From a virus: 33,447 bases of DNA. Location: IMG/VR virus record IMGVR_UViG_3300008267_000185, positions 1 to 33,447 of that record, one strand, 5' to 3'. The stretch's first letter is position 1. Every line of letters starts with the position of its first letter. This document shows positions 16,092 to 23,607 of the stretch, in pieces. Under the pieces are notes generated by a model, which worked only from the letters and a program-made list of their open reading frames with translations, did not search any database and was not told where the DNA came from. Made by a program: the position numbers and the translations under genes.

Positions 16092-17120
16092 CTAGGCCGA
16101 ACCGGCGACTTCCTCAAAAGCCGCTCGAATATCGTCCTCAATGGTGCCGTTGGACTTGGGAATCCGGGCTTGACCCGGTGACCCGGTGACGCTGACAGCC
16201 GCCCGTCGCGCTTGCGCCGCCTTGTCCTGCACTGGAGCCGCCGGGGCCTGCGAGGGAAGCAGGAACGGGCGAATGTCCGGCCTCATCCAGCAAGCCATCT
16301 CGTAAGCTTCCTTCAGGTCCGATGCCTTCCCGTTATGCAAGAGGACCGCCATATCATCGCGGACGTTCTCGAAATACAGGTTGGCCGGATCGTTCTGGAA
16401 CGCCTCAATCTGACTGACGATAGGCGCGCTTTGCGCCGTCTGGACTTGGCTTTGCAGGACTTGGAGTTGCTGCTTTAGGGCCGCAATCTCGGGGTGGCTG
16501 TCCGGTGCGGGCTGGGCCTGTTGCGGCTGTCCCTGCGGCTGGGCCGATAGATTCGCGATGTTGACGCCATACGAACGGGCCAAGAACTCCAGACCCTGCC
16601 TAGGGTCACGCTCCAGCAAATCCTGCGCCGCAAGCAGCGTCTTGATTGCCGAAGCCTCATCCATCCCCTGAGCCGCCCAAAGAGCGCGACGCGGGGCAAT
16701 GAGTTGTTCCAACGGTTCGTACCGCTTCACTTCCTCAGACTTGCGCCTTAGTCCGTGATCGATCTCTTGCTCTCGCTTTGCAACAGCCTGTTGCACTTCG
16801 GGAGGAAGCTTATCGAACGTGGCCTTAGCCGCAGGTGACCACGAAGCCGGGGCGCGGATGGCGAGCTTTGCAGCAGGGTCCGCGACTGCCTCTGAGGGCT
16901 GGTCGGGAGTATCTTGCACCGTTTCCGGATGCTTGGCAATAAACTTGCCGTCAGGGCCGCGCTCACGTCCGTCCGACGCCGGTTCAGCCTCAGCAGGGGG
17001 CGTTTCCGCCTCAATCACCGCTTCCGGCGCAACCACAACCTCTTCAGCGGGCGCAGGTTCCGGCGCGTTGCCGCTAACCTCAGCCATCGCCGCACGGATG
17101 TCGTCTTCCATATCGCTCAT
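16092..17120 (-). CDS. Capsid scaffold protein
   Basis: This 342-aa acidic Ala/Pro/Gln/Glu-rich helical protein is placed directly before the coat gene, as expected for a scaffold. The N-terminal 80 residues are disordered and acidic. The middle (WSPAAKATFDKLPPEVQQAV, HGLRRKSEEVKRYEPLEQLI) is a recurrent phage scaffold motif, and the C-terminal part is coiled coil (QQLQVLQSQVQTAQ). The two ends carry almost the same motif: EDDIRAAMAEVSGNA near residue 5 and EDDIRAAFEEVAGSA at the extreme C-terminus. Scaffold C-termini usually bind coat, so the repeat is notable. ATGA overlap upstream. Confidence 0.85.
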   Translation of the reverse strand: MSDMEDDIRAAMAEVSGNAPEPAPAEEVVVAPEAVIEAETPPAEAEPASDGRERGPDGKFIAKHPETVQDTPDQPSEAVADPAAKLAIRAPASWSPAAKATFDKLPPEVQQAVAKREQEIDHGLRRKSEEVKRYEPLEQLIAPRRALWAAQGMDEASAIKTLLAAQDLLERDPRQGLEFLARSYGVNIANLSAQPQGQPQQAQPAPDSHPEIAALKQQLQVLQSQVQTAQSAPIVSQIEAFQNDPANLYFENVRDDMAVLLHNGKASDLKEAYEMACWMRPDIRPFLLPSQAPAAPVQDKAAQARRAAVSVTGSPGQARIPKSNGTIEDDIRAAFEEVAGSA

Positions 17121-17446
17121 AGTCTGGCCTCCACCTGGTCTATAGCCGTCTTGATGTCTTGCTTAAGCTCACGGTCCGACAGCACCGCCCGTGGCTTGGG
17201 TGTCAGCTTCTCATTGCCGACAATCTCACAGCCCGCATCCTTCACGCCGCGCTCGTAGGCTGACCGGCTGTCGTACATCAGGCCATTGGCGTGGTTTAGA
17301 ATCGGGTCCATGCCGTCCGACCGGATAGCGGGCATAGGCAAGTCAGACCGCTTCTTGCGGAACTGCTCTAGGCACGGTCCCGGCCACGCGGCCACGTCGT
17401 GCATATCTCCGCAGGACTTGCAGATGCGATAGGTTGCGCGGCTCAA
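17117..17446 (-). CDS. Small protein with an N-terminal Cys cluster, portal-capsid region
   Basis: The TTG at 17446 overlaps the TGA of the 84-aa gene (TTGA) and gives 109 aa; a TTG at 17473 would add nine residues. Near the N-terminus, YRICKSCGDMHDVAAWPGPC provides Cys-x2-Cys, a His and a third Cys, a possible partial zinc site. A C-terminal helix (LSDRELKQDIKTAIDQVEA) follows. It sits between portal and scaffold genes. Function unknown; small Cys-rich proteins occur at this position in related podoviruses. Confidence 0.65.
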   Translation of the reverse strand: MSRATYRICKSCGDMHDVAAWPGPCLEQFRKKRSDLPMPAIRSDGMDPILNHANGLMYDSRSAYERGVKDAGCEIVGNEKLTPKPRAVLSDRELKQDIKTAIDQVEARL

Positions 17447-17697
17447 GTGTCGAGCGTCCCTAGGCTGGACCAATTGTCGAAGCTCTTGCTATCCGCAAAG
17501 GCTTGCATGGCCTCATTGAGATTGGTGTAGTTGGCAGTCAGACGCGAGTTGATGAACCGCAGTTGCCGCTCATTGAACGTGCCCGCCGGAACGCCCTCAG
17601 CATCGAACAAGCGCATCAGGTCTTCATTGTAGTTCGAGTCGGTCGGGAACAGGCTCAAGTCCCGCGCACTGGCCTGCCTAAGCCCCTGCTGCGTCAT
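17443..17697 (-). CDS. Small conserved protein next to portal
   Basis: This 84-aa protein starts at ATG 17697 (TGATG with the portal stop; GGGAG 6 nt upstream). A GTG one codon earlier is also possible. It contains NEDLMRLFDAEGVPAGTFNE and RLTANYTNLNEAMQAFADS, both helical, with a flexible end. No motif is recognised. Coupled translation with portal suggests a virion-assembly role, but this is only positional. Confidence 0.65.
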   Translation of the reverse strand: MTQQGLRQASARDLSLFPTDSNYNEDLMRLFDAEGVPAGTFNERQLRFINSRLTANYTNLNEAMQAFADSKSFDNWSSLGTLDT

Positions 17698-19832
17698 CAC
17701 GCGCTCCCTTGTGGCGTCGGGTCCCGGGCGAGGGCCGCAGCCTTCACTTGAAGCTCTTGGCCCTTCAGTTGCAACTCAGCCGCGCCAAGCTGGCCTTCCA
17801 TCTGCGTCCGCTGTTGCTCGATTTGAGCCTGCATCTGAGCCGTCTGCGACTTCATCTGCTCAACGGCAATGGCGGTTTCATCAGGCGGGGGAGGCGTCGG
17901 CGGACCTGGTGGCGCAGCGGGCGGCTGTTCACCGGCAGTCTCAAATACCTTGTCGATCACGTCTTCCATCGACCGGCTAACATTGAAGGTTCGTGCGCCC
18001 TGCTTCAGAATCTCAGCGAACAGCGGAGCCGTGTAGGGGGCGGTCGGGACGATCCCCGCCGCAGCGGTCAGCAGACCAACCGTGGCCGTGGTGAACTCGG
18101 TAAACGCCATCTTGGCCGCGTTCTCATCCGGCTCAACCGTGCTGTCCGTCTCCACGTCGATACGGAACGAACGCAGCGCGTCGTTCTTGAGCAAGGCCAT
18201 AACGTCGTCCCACGTCGGCTCTTGCATCAGCTCCAGCATCTCCGGCGCAGGCTCGATGCCGGGCGGAATAGGCATTCCCGCCTGCTTGGCCTGCTCAATC
18301 ATCGGCATGATCTGCTCAATCTGAGCCTTCTCAGCCGCCGTCAGGAGCTTCACATTCGTCATCACCTTCAGCGTCTCAATGCTGAAATGCTCGGCAATGA
18401 CCTCCGCCTTCAGCCGGATAGCGTCACGGCAGAACCGCTGCAAATCACGCTGGCGGTCGCGGACACGAAGCGAACCCCACTGGCCCTTCAGCCGTTGAGC
18501 CGTCGCCGTCTCGTTGGGGTTACTCTCACCCCGGATGATGTCCGACAGGCCGGTGATCTGGTAAATGTCGTTCAGGATTTGCGCGCGCGTCTCAAAGCAC
18601 CCACGCAGCACCTCAATCACCATATCAATCGGCACCCAGTCGATCAGGCCGCGAACGCCGCCCTTCTCTTTCCAGATGTCGTAGGTGTCGATGGGAATGA
18701 GCTTGTTCTCATTGCCCGGCGAGAACACCAACTGAAGCTCGCGGTTCGCCTCGCCCGCGTACACACCCACCATCCGCAGGGCTTCTTGCAGCTTTCCGAT
18801 GCGGGCCGTCAGGTCGTCAAGCTCCTCGGCCTGGTCCTGATACATCACGTAATCCGCAACCGGAATCGTGCTGTCGTTGGCCGTCGTGGCGTTGAGCGGG
18901 GCTGGGCAGGGGAAGAATCCCTTAAGCCCTAGCGGGTCTTCACGCTCATCCAGCACACCACCCGTGTAGCCCTTGCACAGCCAATAGGCCTTCTTGCTGG
19001 GCTTGTCCCAAATCTCATAGACCTCGCCCGTATGATTGGCGCGGCGTTGTGCATCCTCAGCCTGATCGTTGCCCGCACCCGTTACCGTCGTGGTCAGCGG
19101 AACCTGTTTGGCCTTCTCCGCACCGAAACGCTCGGTAAGTTCAGCCTTCGTCATATAGACGCGCCGTCCAACCCAACGGACTTCCGACCACTCACGGCTT
19201 GGATTGGTCAGCCAGTCTTTCCACGCAACGTGGTCGCACTGGACTTCCTCGTAAACGACTTCCTCAGTCGCTTCGTGCATCGGGGTATCATCCGGCCCGA
19301 CGCCTTCATCCTCCGATTCCGCTATCTTGGCGTCAACGCCGTCCGCGTCCTCTTCGCCCTCGCCAAGCTCAGGATCAGCCTCCGCATTGACCTTGCGCAT
19401 GTGCGGAATGTAGCGCACCCAAACCTGGCCCCTGCCCGGCAGCAGATAGTCCAGAACGCAGAGCTTCACCCGCCCATCGAAGTCGTACTGATCGAGGCTA
19501 TAGCCCAACGCGCGCTCAAGCACGTCAGACGCGACCTTGCCCACTGGGTCCTCGTCACGATACCGGCGCGACACCATCGGCACCGGCTGCTTTGCGTAGA
19601 TGGCAGGCTGAAGCGTCTGGACATTGGACCACAGCACGGCAAAGCGCCTGCGGTTCTCAGCTATCGAGGGACGCCCGCCTGCCCGATTGCGGTTCTCGTT
19701 CTTGAACCGGCGAATGATGATGTCGCCAGCCTTCCACCACGGCTGAAGCTCTTGCTCAGCGACGTTAATCTCGTCAATCCACTTGGTGACGAGGTTGACG
19801 GCTTCTTGATTGTCGGGTTCGGTGGGAAGCAT
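17697..19832 (-). CDS. Portal protein (P22 gp1-like)
   Basis: This ~711-aa protein is recognisable by AVLWSNVQTLQPAIYAKQPVP, VLERALGYSLDQYDFDGRVK, YLLPGRGQVWVRY, the central ADYVMYQDQAEELDDLTARIG and RLKGQWGSLRVRDRQRDLQRF. These are typical of P22-type portals of 700 or more residues. The C-terminus has a Pro stretch and a Gln-rich coiled coil (QMQAQIEQQRTQMEGQL) like the P22 barrel. I chose ATG 19832, which has GAGGGG just upstream; a TTG at 19844 is the alternative. It forms the DNA-entry ring and docks terminase. Confidence 0.9.
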   Translation of the reverse strand: MLPTEPDNQEAVNLVTKWIDEINVAEQELQPWWKAGDIIIRRFKNENRNRAGGRPSIAENRRRFAVLWSNVQTLQPAIYAKQPVPMVSRRYRDEDPVGKVASDVLERALGYSLDQYDFDGRVKLCVLDYLLPGRGQVWVRYIPHMRKVNAEADPELGEGEEDADGVDAKIAESEDEGVGPDDTPMHEATEEVVYEEVQCDHVAWKDWLTNPSREWSEVRWVGRRVYMTKAELTERFGAEKAKQVPLTTTVTGAGNDQAEDAQRRANHTGEVYEIWDKPSKKAYWLCKGYTGGVLDEREDPLGLKGFFPCPAPLNATTANDSTIPVADYVMYQDQAEELDDLTARIGKLQEALRMVGVYAGEANRELQLVFSPGNENKLIPIDTYDIWKEKGGVRGLIDWVPIDMVIEVLRGCFETRAQILNDIYQITGLSDIIRGESNPNETATAQRLKGQWGSLRVRDRQRDLQRFCRDAIRLKAEVIAEHFSIETLKVMTNVKLLTAAEKAQIEQIMPMIEQAKQAGMPIPPGIEPAPEMLELMQEPTWDDVMALLKNDALRSFRIDVETDSTVEPDENAAKMAFTEFTTATVGLLTAAAGIVPTAPYTAPLFAEILKQGARTFNVSRSMEDVIDKVFETAGEQPPAAPPGPPTPPPPDETAIAVEQMKSQTAQMQAQIEQQRTQMEGQLGAAELQLKGQELQVKAAALARDPTPQGSA

Positions 19833-19897
19833 GGCCCCTCGCAAGCGTTAGGGGGACAATAACTTGCGCGGTTCCGCTTGTCGATAGAACGTCTATG
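19833..19897 (-). promoter_or_regulatory. Short leader before portal with a possible SD-masking hairpin
   Basis: Between the 57-aa gene and portal, the minus strand carries CCCCT and AGGGG arms separated by 10 nt. The second arm contains the portal's GAGGGG ribosome site next to ATG. Pairing would cover the site and could lower portal translation relative to terminase. The stem is only five pairs, so this is a weak prediction. Confidence 0.3.
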
Positions 19898-20071
19898 CTA
19901 GAACCCAAGCCCAAGCGCAGACCAACACGCCCACGCCCTAAGCCTTGCCTCTTGTGCGGTTAGAGGCGTAGTCGTCCACCAACCGTGCTCCGGACCGTTG
20001 CGTTCAATGCGGGCCGCATCGCGCTCATAGGCTCTAGCGGCGTGTAGGTGCATTTGGTTAGCAGCGGTCAT
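19898..20071 (-). CDS. Small protein of unknown function (57 aa), between terminase and portal
   Basis: The ATG overlaps the terminase stop (TGATG, 1 nt) and the frame ends in TAG at 19898. The product has normal protein character: an Ala/Arg/Glu helix (HLHAARAYERDAARIERN), then GWWTTTPLTAQEARLRAWA with several Trp. No family is recognised. Without it, terminase and portal would be separated by ~240 nt of unexplained DNA in an otherwise gapless operon. Confidence 0.6.
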   Translation of the reverse strand: MTAANQMHLHAARAYERDAARIERNGPEHGWWTTTPLTAQEARLRAWACWSALGLGF

Positions 20072-21390
20072 CAAGCCCTCTCATACGGCACGGCTTTCGG
20101 CTGATTGGACAGCAAATCGTCCCACGTCATATCACGGATGCCTCTGATCGGCTGCTCAACCGCTTTGGCCTCCGGCTTAATCTCCCGATAGGCCATAGCG
20201 AGATACCGGAACGCATCGGCTGCGTGGCTGGTCCAATCGTGCTTAGGCCCGTCACGGAACACGCGGGCTTTCTCATCATAGTCCGCGCGGTACTGGCGCA
20301 GGCACTCCAGCCCCTCCTTGCACTTGTCACGATCAAACCAGATGCGCGGGAACAGCACCCGGCCCGCGTTGATGCCGTCGAGTATCTTGTGGTTAGGCAC
20401 CAGCTTGGGTTTGAGCTTCAGCCCCACCATCGTCTCAATCCTGGTCCTGCCCGTGCCTAGCTCCCTGACCCGTGCATCATGCGGAACCCAGTCAGCCTCG
20501 TATCGGTACGGCTTGGCCTGCAAGACCTTGGCATAGTGCTCAATGCTCTCGCCGCTGGCCTCGTAGAAGTCGATAACCCGTATCTCAGGCCCGTGAGCCT
20601 GCCAGAACCAAATGGCCGTGCTGTCGCCTATGCCCAAATCCCATGTGGTATAGACCGACAGGCTAGCGTCATGCGGCACGTCTGTGATCCGGCCTGCCCG
20701 CTCGCTCTCAGCCATGTCCTTACCGTAGTAAGCGCCGATGATTGCGGCCTCAAACGAGCACTCGAACTCCTGTTCGTATTGCTCCGGCGTCATCTCACGG
20801 GCAGCAGCGGATAGCTCATCCTGGGGCAGGATGCCGGTTTCACTCGCTGGCAGGAAGAACGGAAACCAATCAGGGTCCGTCTTGGCTCTCTCAAACAGAT
20901 CGAAGAACGCATTGCGGCCCTTGGGCGTACCGATGAACGTCGCTGTCCCCTGACGGTCAGCCAGCATGGGGCGGATGATTGAGCCGAAGATGCCGGGGTA
21001 CATGTCGGCGTACTCATCAAGCGTGGCGTCGTCCAGATAACCACCGCGAAGGGCGTCCGGGTTGTCAGCGCCGTAAATCTTGATCCGCTTGCCGCCGATC
21101 AGTTCAACGTACAGCTCGCTCTCATTCGGAGGCTTGGCCCAGACAGGCTGGCTGTAGCGCTTGAGATAGTCCCATGCCACGTCCTTGGCTTGCTTCAGGT
21201 ACGGGGCGAGGTAGGCAGCGCGGTAGTTGGGCTTGTCGCTCTCAATGGCGCGTTTGATCTTGTCATTGATGCAGGCCACGGTCTTACCGCAGCGTCGGTG
21301 CGCCACACCGATGGCAAAGCGTTGCGTCCGGTTATGGAACGGCATGAACACCCGGCGAGGGGCGTAGGGGATTACTCTGGTTTCAGCCAT
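20071..21390 (-). CDS. terL: Terminase large subunit (packaging ATPase-nuclease)
   Basis: This 439-aa protein has an N-terminal ATPase with a variant Walker A AHRRCGKTVA (~30-39), an acidic Walker B-like YLDDATLDEYADM (~119-131) and FIGTPKGRN (motif III-like). The C-terminal RNase H-like nuclease begins TTWDLGIGDSTAIWF, with the catalytic Asp, and a late HDWTSHAADAFRYLA provides the final Asp. It powers DNA translocation into the prohead through the portal and cuts the concatemer. ATG lies inside the small terminase gene (19-nt overlap). Confidence 0.93.
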   Translation of the reverse strand: MAETRVIPYAPRRVFMPFHNRTQRFAIGVAHRRCGKTVACINDKIKRAIESDKPNYRAAYLAPYLKQAKDVAWDYLKRYSQPVWAKPPNESELYVELIGGKRIKIYGADNPDALRGGYLDDATLDEYADMYPGIFGSIIRPMLADRQGTATFIGTPKGRNAFFDLFERAKTDPDWFPFFLPASETGILPQDELSAAAREMTPEQYEQEFECSFEAAIIGAYYGKDMAESERAGRITDVPHDASLSVYTTWDLGIGDSTAIWFWQAHGPEIRVIDFYEASGESIEHYAKVLQAKPYRYEADWVPHDARVRELGTGRTRIETMVGLKLKPKLVPNHKILDGINAGRVLFPRIWFDRDKCKEGLECLRQYRADYDEKARVFRDGPKHDWTSHAADAFRYLAMAYREIKPEAKAVEQPIRGIRDMTWDDLLSNQPKAVPYERA

Positions 21391-21758
21391 GTGACCGCAA
21401 TAGCGCCACCGTCAGGGCCTCCGAGTTCGGCCTGTATCTTGTCGCCATAAGCCTTGGCGTTCCACTTGCCGATCAGGCGCAACCGGGTATCAATCATCAG
21501 CTTGGCGCGCTGCGTGTCGATTGACTCATCATCCGCAATGCGGAGCGTGTCGTCAGCCAGAAAATGAGTTCCGTTCTGTTTCGCGCGGGCGGAAAGCTCA
21601 CGAAACTCGGCGTTCTCATTCTCCCAACGCCAAATGGTGTTGTAGCTGGGCATATCGTCGTCGTCACAGATGCGAGCCATTGGCTCACCCTTACCGAGAC
21701 GGCGGCAAATCTCTTCGGCAAGCTGGTCACTGTACTTGGAGGGGCGACCGCCTGCCAT
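21372..21758 (-). CDS. terS: Terminase small subunit
   Basis: This 128-aa protein begins AGGRPSKYSDQLAEEICRRL, followed by 'MARICDDDDMPSYNTIWRWE', a helix-turn-helix segment characteristic of phage small terminases. The helix LMIDTRLRLIGKWNAKAYGD would drive oligomerisation. It recognises the packaging site and recruits TerL. ATG has GAGG 6 nt upstream, and a promoter-like sequence precedes it. It is the first gene of the late leftward operon. Confidence 0.88.
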   Translation of the reverse strand: MAGGRPSKYSDQLAEEICRRLGKGEPMARICDDDDMPSYNTIWRWENENAEFRELSARAKQNGTHFLADDTLRIADDESIDTQRAKLMIDTRLRLIGKWNAKAYGDKIQAELGGPDGGAIAVTWLKPE

Positions 21759-21819
21759 GTGTCCTCAGTCTGGTTTGCGTCTAGGCTTATTGCCTTGGCG
21801 CGGGCCTAGAACAGGGCGG

Positions 21820-21848
21820 ATGATGCCTTAAGGGTCTTGGCGGGTCAA
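21820..21848 (-). promoter_or_regulatory. Putative late leftward promoter
   Basis: On the minus strand TTGACC (21848-21843) and CATCAT (21825-21820) are separated by exactly 17 nt, and terS starts ~60 nt downstream. The -35 box matches five of six sigma-70 consensus bases and the -10 four of six. It would drive the whole packaging and structural operon. No phage sigma or RNA polymerase gene was seen, so host polymerase use is inferred. Confidence 0.55.
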
Positions 21849-21857
21849 GTGATTGGC

Positions 21858-21871
21858 GGGGCCGAAGCCCC
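21858..21871 (-). terminator. GGGGC-UUCG-GCCCC hairpin at the end of the early left operon
   Basis: A perfect 5-bp GC stem closes a UUCG loop on the minus strand, just after the stop of the 65-aa gene at 21879. No T-run follows on that strand, so it may be a weak or Rho-assisted terminator or a 3'-end stabiliser. It separates the early operon from the late promoter. Confidence 0.4.
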
Positions 21872-21878
21872 TACCGTT

Positions 21879-22076
21879 TTAGAGCCAGTCCAAGCCGCTT
21901 TGGCCGTAAGGGGCGGGACGCTGGCCCGGCGCCTCATTAGCGGGGAACACCATATACTCGCCGTCGCGGTTAGCAGCTTGAAGTTCCATCGAGCGAAGAT
22001 TCGCGGCGACAAAGCCTTCAACCGTTTCAACGGTGGTGTAGTTGCTGAAGGCGCGGCGGGCGATTTGGAAGGTCAT
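21879..22076 (-). CDS. Small protein of unknown function (65 aa), last gene of early left operon
   Basis: I start at ATG 22076 because the upstream ~80 nt closely match the leader of the 59-aa gene at 22539, including the bases directly before ATG-ACC. The product contains TFQIARRAFSNYTTVETVE, then FVAANLRSMELQAAN and a flexible PANEAPGQRPAPYG tail. No domain is recognised. The paired leader suggests common regulation with the 59-aa gene. Confidence 0.6.
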   Translation of the reverse strand: MTFQIARRAFSNYTTVETVEGFVAANLRSMELQAANRDGEYMVFPANEAPGQRPAPYGQSGLDWL

Positions 22077-22160
22077 CTGCTTGGTTCCGTCCGGGTGCTG
22101 CTTGATTGCCGCGCCCCGTTGATTTGTTATCCCACATAGGCATAATGTACGCAATAGGGA
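22077..22160 (-). repeat. Duplicated leader, copy A
   Basis: On the minus strand this segment runs from TATTGCGTACATTATGCC and CTATGTGGGATAACAAAT through GGCAATCAAGCA and ACGGAACCAAGCAG to the ATG at 22076. It aligns over its whole length with copy B (22540-22621), with only scattered changes and small gaps. TTGCGT and GATAAC are 17 nt apart, a possible promoter. The conserved block may be an operator plus ribosome-binding region. Confidence 0.6.
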
Positions 22161-22192
22161 AAATGCAGGACGGACGAAAAAAGATTCCGCCC

Positions 22193-22363
22193 CTATTCCA
22201 AGCCGTGCTTAAGGGCCATCAGAATAGCGCGTTGGGCTGGACCGCTAGGGCCTTTGGTGGCGTAGTTCTGCGCGGTCTTGGGGCTTACCATAAGCCAACG
22301 ACCCGCCGCGAGTTGCGACAGGCCGAGGGTTGAAAGGGCAGCGCGGTATTCAGCGGGGGTCAT
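22193..22363 (-). CDS. Small helix-turn-helix DNA-binding protein
   Basis: This 56-aa protein starts at ATG 22363, which overlaps the previous TGA (ATGA) and has a near-perfect AGGAGGT ribosome site. The sequence TPAEYRAALSTLGLSQLAAG followed by WLMVSPKTAQNYATKG is a Cro/XRE-type helix-turn-helix as found in many small alphaproteobacterial regulators: LSQLAAGRWLMVSPKTAQNY covers helices 2 and 3. It is probably a transcriptional regulator of the early region. It lies between the two duplicated leaders, which are candidate binding sites. Confidence 0.7.
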   Translation of the reverse strand: MTPAEYRAALSTLGLSQLAAGRWLMVSPKTAQNYATKGPSGPAQRAILMALKHGLE

Positions 22364-22539
22364 GCCACCTCCTCGTAAGAGAACGAGGGGTAGCCAGCAC
22401 CGCCGATACGCTCGCGAACGATGACGCTCAGAAACTCCAGGTCGGCTTCCTTGCATTCAATGGTTATGTCCGCAGCCATTCCGAGGAAGCGGCCCGTAAC
22501 GTCGCGGCGCTGAATGTTGGTGATCGAGAACTTGGTCAT
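22360..22539 (-). CDS. Small protein of unknown function (59 aa)
   Basis: The start ATG 22539 follows leader copy B. The protein has KFSITNIQRRDVTGRFLGMA, then ADITIECKEADLEFLSVIV and GGAGYPSFSYEEVA: an alternating beta/alpha pattern with an acidic centre. The TGA overlaps the helix-turn-helix gene start, so the two are co-translated. No family is recognised; an anti-host or regulatory role is possible but unsupported. Confidence 0.6.
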   Translation of the reverse strand: MTKFSITNIQRRDVTGRFLGMAADITIECKEADLEFLSVIVRERIGGAGYPSFSYEEVA

Positions 22540-22621
22540 CTGTTTGTTTCCGTTCCGGCTAGTGCTTAATTGCCCTGCGCCGATGAACCCTTGTCCCACA
22601 TAGGCCGATGTTACGCAATAC
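22540..22621 (-). repeat. Duplicated leader, copy B
   Basis: Minus-strand TATTGCGTAACATCGGCC, TATGTGGGACAAGGG, GGGCAATTAAGCA and CGGAACGGAAACAAACAG lead into the ATG at 22539. The match to copy A extends ~85 nt. The shared GCCTATGTGGGA core also resembles GCCTATGATG in the rightward promoter and GGCTATATGTG in the leftward one, so it may hold promoter or operator signals. Confidence 0.6.
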
Positions 22622-22657
22622 CCCTTGAGCGTTTTTTACGCATTTTCTTTTTTCCCG

Positions 22658-22855
22658 TCACAAGCCCAACGCGGCCAGCTCATCCGCAATCGACGGGCGC
22701 TCGCTCATAGGCGCACGGTGCCAGTCAGCGGCTTTTAGCGCGGCCTCACGGCTTTTGTAGTTGGCCATGCGGGTGTGCAGGACGCCATTCTGCGTCAACG
22801 TGAAGCTCCAGCGGTTGCCGTCCTGCGTTAGCTCGGTGTGCCAGTGGTCAGTCAT
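22658..22855 (-). CDS. Hypothetical early protein (65 aa)
   Basis: ATG overlaps the preceding TGA (ATGA). The N-terminal half looks like a small beta sheet (WHTELTQDGNRWSFTLTQNG), followed by a helix YKSREAALKAADWHRAP. I recall similar short 'W-f-l-...-A-kAAdWh' proteins in phages, but cannot name a family. Downstream, 22622-22657 is A/T-rich with a small GCGT/ACGC hairpin. Confidence 0.65.
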   Translation of the reverse strand: MTDHWHTELTQDGNRWSFTLTQNGVLHTRMANYKSREAALKAADWHRAPMSERPSIADELAALGL

Positions 22856-23025
22856 TTGCGAGCCTTCTCAAACTGCCGCATGAACGCGCCGGGCGGGTCA
22901 TCATGCTTACCGCTGATTTGATGGACGGGCATACGCTGGCTTTCGCGGAAGGCTAACCATTTGTCTCTGGCTGCACGGCTTTTAGGGCAGTCGTATGAGC
23001 GGACGGAATAGAGCGGGTCAGCCAT
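22852..23025 (-). CDS. Hypothetical early protein (57 aa)
   Basis: I start at ATG 23025, eight bases inside the end of the 66-aa gene; an upstream start at 23070 would add 15 residues but overlaps the neighbour more. The protein is basic with DPLYSVRSYDCPKSRAARDK, then HQISGKHDDPPGAFMRQFEK. No motif is recognised. It is coupled to the next gene by ATGA. Confidence 0.55.
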   Translation of the reverse strand: MADPLYSVRSYDCPKSRAARDKWLAFRESQRMPVHQISGKHDDPPGAFMRQFEKARK

Positions 23026-23218
23026 CGAAGCTGAACTTTCTAATCGTGATTTTGCCGCCTTTTTTTGCATTCATTCGCTCGCACCGATCTTTGTTGTTCT
23101 GTCTTGCAAACCGTTCCTCTTGCCGCGCTCGATAGACTACTTGCGATTCTCCCGATTCCTTACTGACGGAAAGCCTTTTGTCCCTGACAGCTATTTTAAA
23201 ATACACTGTTGCGGTCAT
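23018..23218 (-). CDS. Basic hypothetical early protein (66 aa)
   Basis: The ATG at 23218 overlaps the ninB-like gene stop (ATGA). The product has an N-terminal strand TATVYFKIAVRDKRLSVS, then a strongly basic and polar stretch (RARQEERFARQNNKDR) and KITIRKFSFDG. The high charge is compatible with nucleic-acid binding, but there is no recognisable fold. Confidence 0.6.
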   Translation of the reverse strand: MTATVYFKIAVRDKRLSVSKESGESQVVYRARQEERFARQNNKDRCERMNAKKGGKITIRKFSFDG

Positions 23219-23604
23219 GGCGCGTCGCTCCACACAATGCCATTACGGTTGCCCCATTCGTAAACCAAACTGAGCAAGCCGGTAAACTCCTCAACGCTCA
23301 GGCTGGACGAAGATCGGCCTAGTCCAACCATTCCGGTGCCGTCCAGGTTCGGGACCATGCGCGTTTCACGGTCCATGGCGTCCATAAACAGCAGCTTGAA
23401 ATCCTCCGGGGACAGCTTGAGGCCGTGATAATCTCTCTGTCGGGCAATGTCCCCGAGAGCGGCCCATAGCGCGCTGTTCTGGTCGATGCTTCGTTGCGGG
23501 CCATGAAACACCACCTTAGAACCTAGAGCCACGCCCTGACACCACCTAGCCGCCTTGTCGCGGTCAGACTGGTTTCGGAGCGTGACTATAGCGCGGTCAG
23601 ACAT
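23215..23604 (-). CDS. ninB: NinB-family recombination protein
   Basis: This 129-aa protein shows the NinB pattern: RSIDQNSALWAALGDIARQ, HGLKLSPEDFKLLFMDAM, ETRMVPNLDGTGMVGLG, SSLSVEEFTGLLSLVYEWG and a terminal GIVWSD. In lambda, NinB (Orf) binds single-stranded DNA and helps RecF-pathway-like recombination in place of RecFOR. It lies with ERF in one operon, giving a complete single-strand-annealing module. The family fit is strong and the length is normal. Confidence 0.88.
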   Translation of the reverse strand: MSDRAIVTLRNQSDRDKAARWCQGVALGSKVVFHGPQRSIDQNSALWAALGDIARQRDYHGLKLSPEDFKLLFMDAMDRETRMVPNLDGTGMVGLGRSSSSLSVEEFTGLLSLVYEWGNRNGIVWSDAP

Positions 23605-23607
23605 TGG

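Noticed and set aside
14993-16189. 398-codon rightward frame opposite the major capsid gene
   Set aside because: It is antisense to a clearly recognised coat protein; its Val/Arg/His-rich composition and lack of recognisable motifs mark it as a shadow.
17709-18932. 407-codon rightward frame opposite portal
   Set aside because: Antisense to a confident portal protein; Leu/Arg/His-rich translation without motifs.
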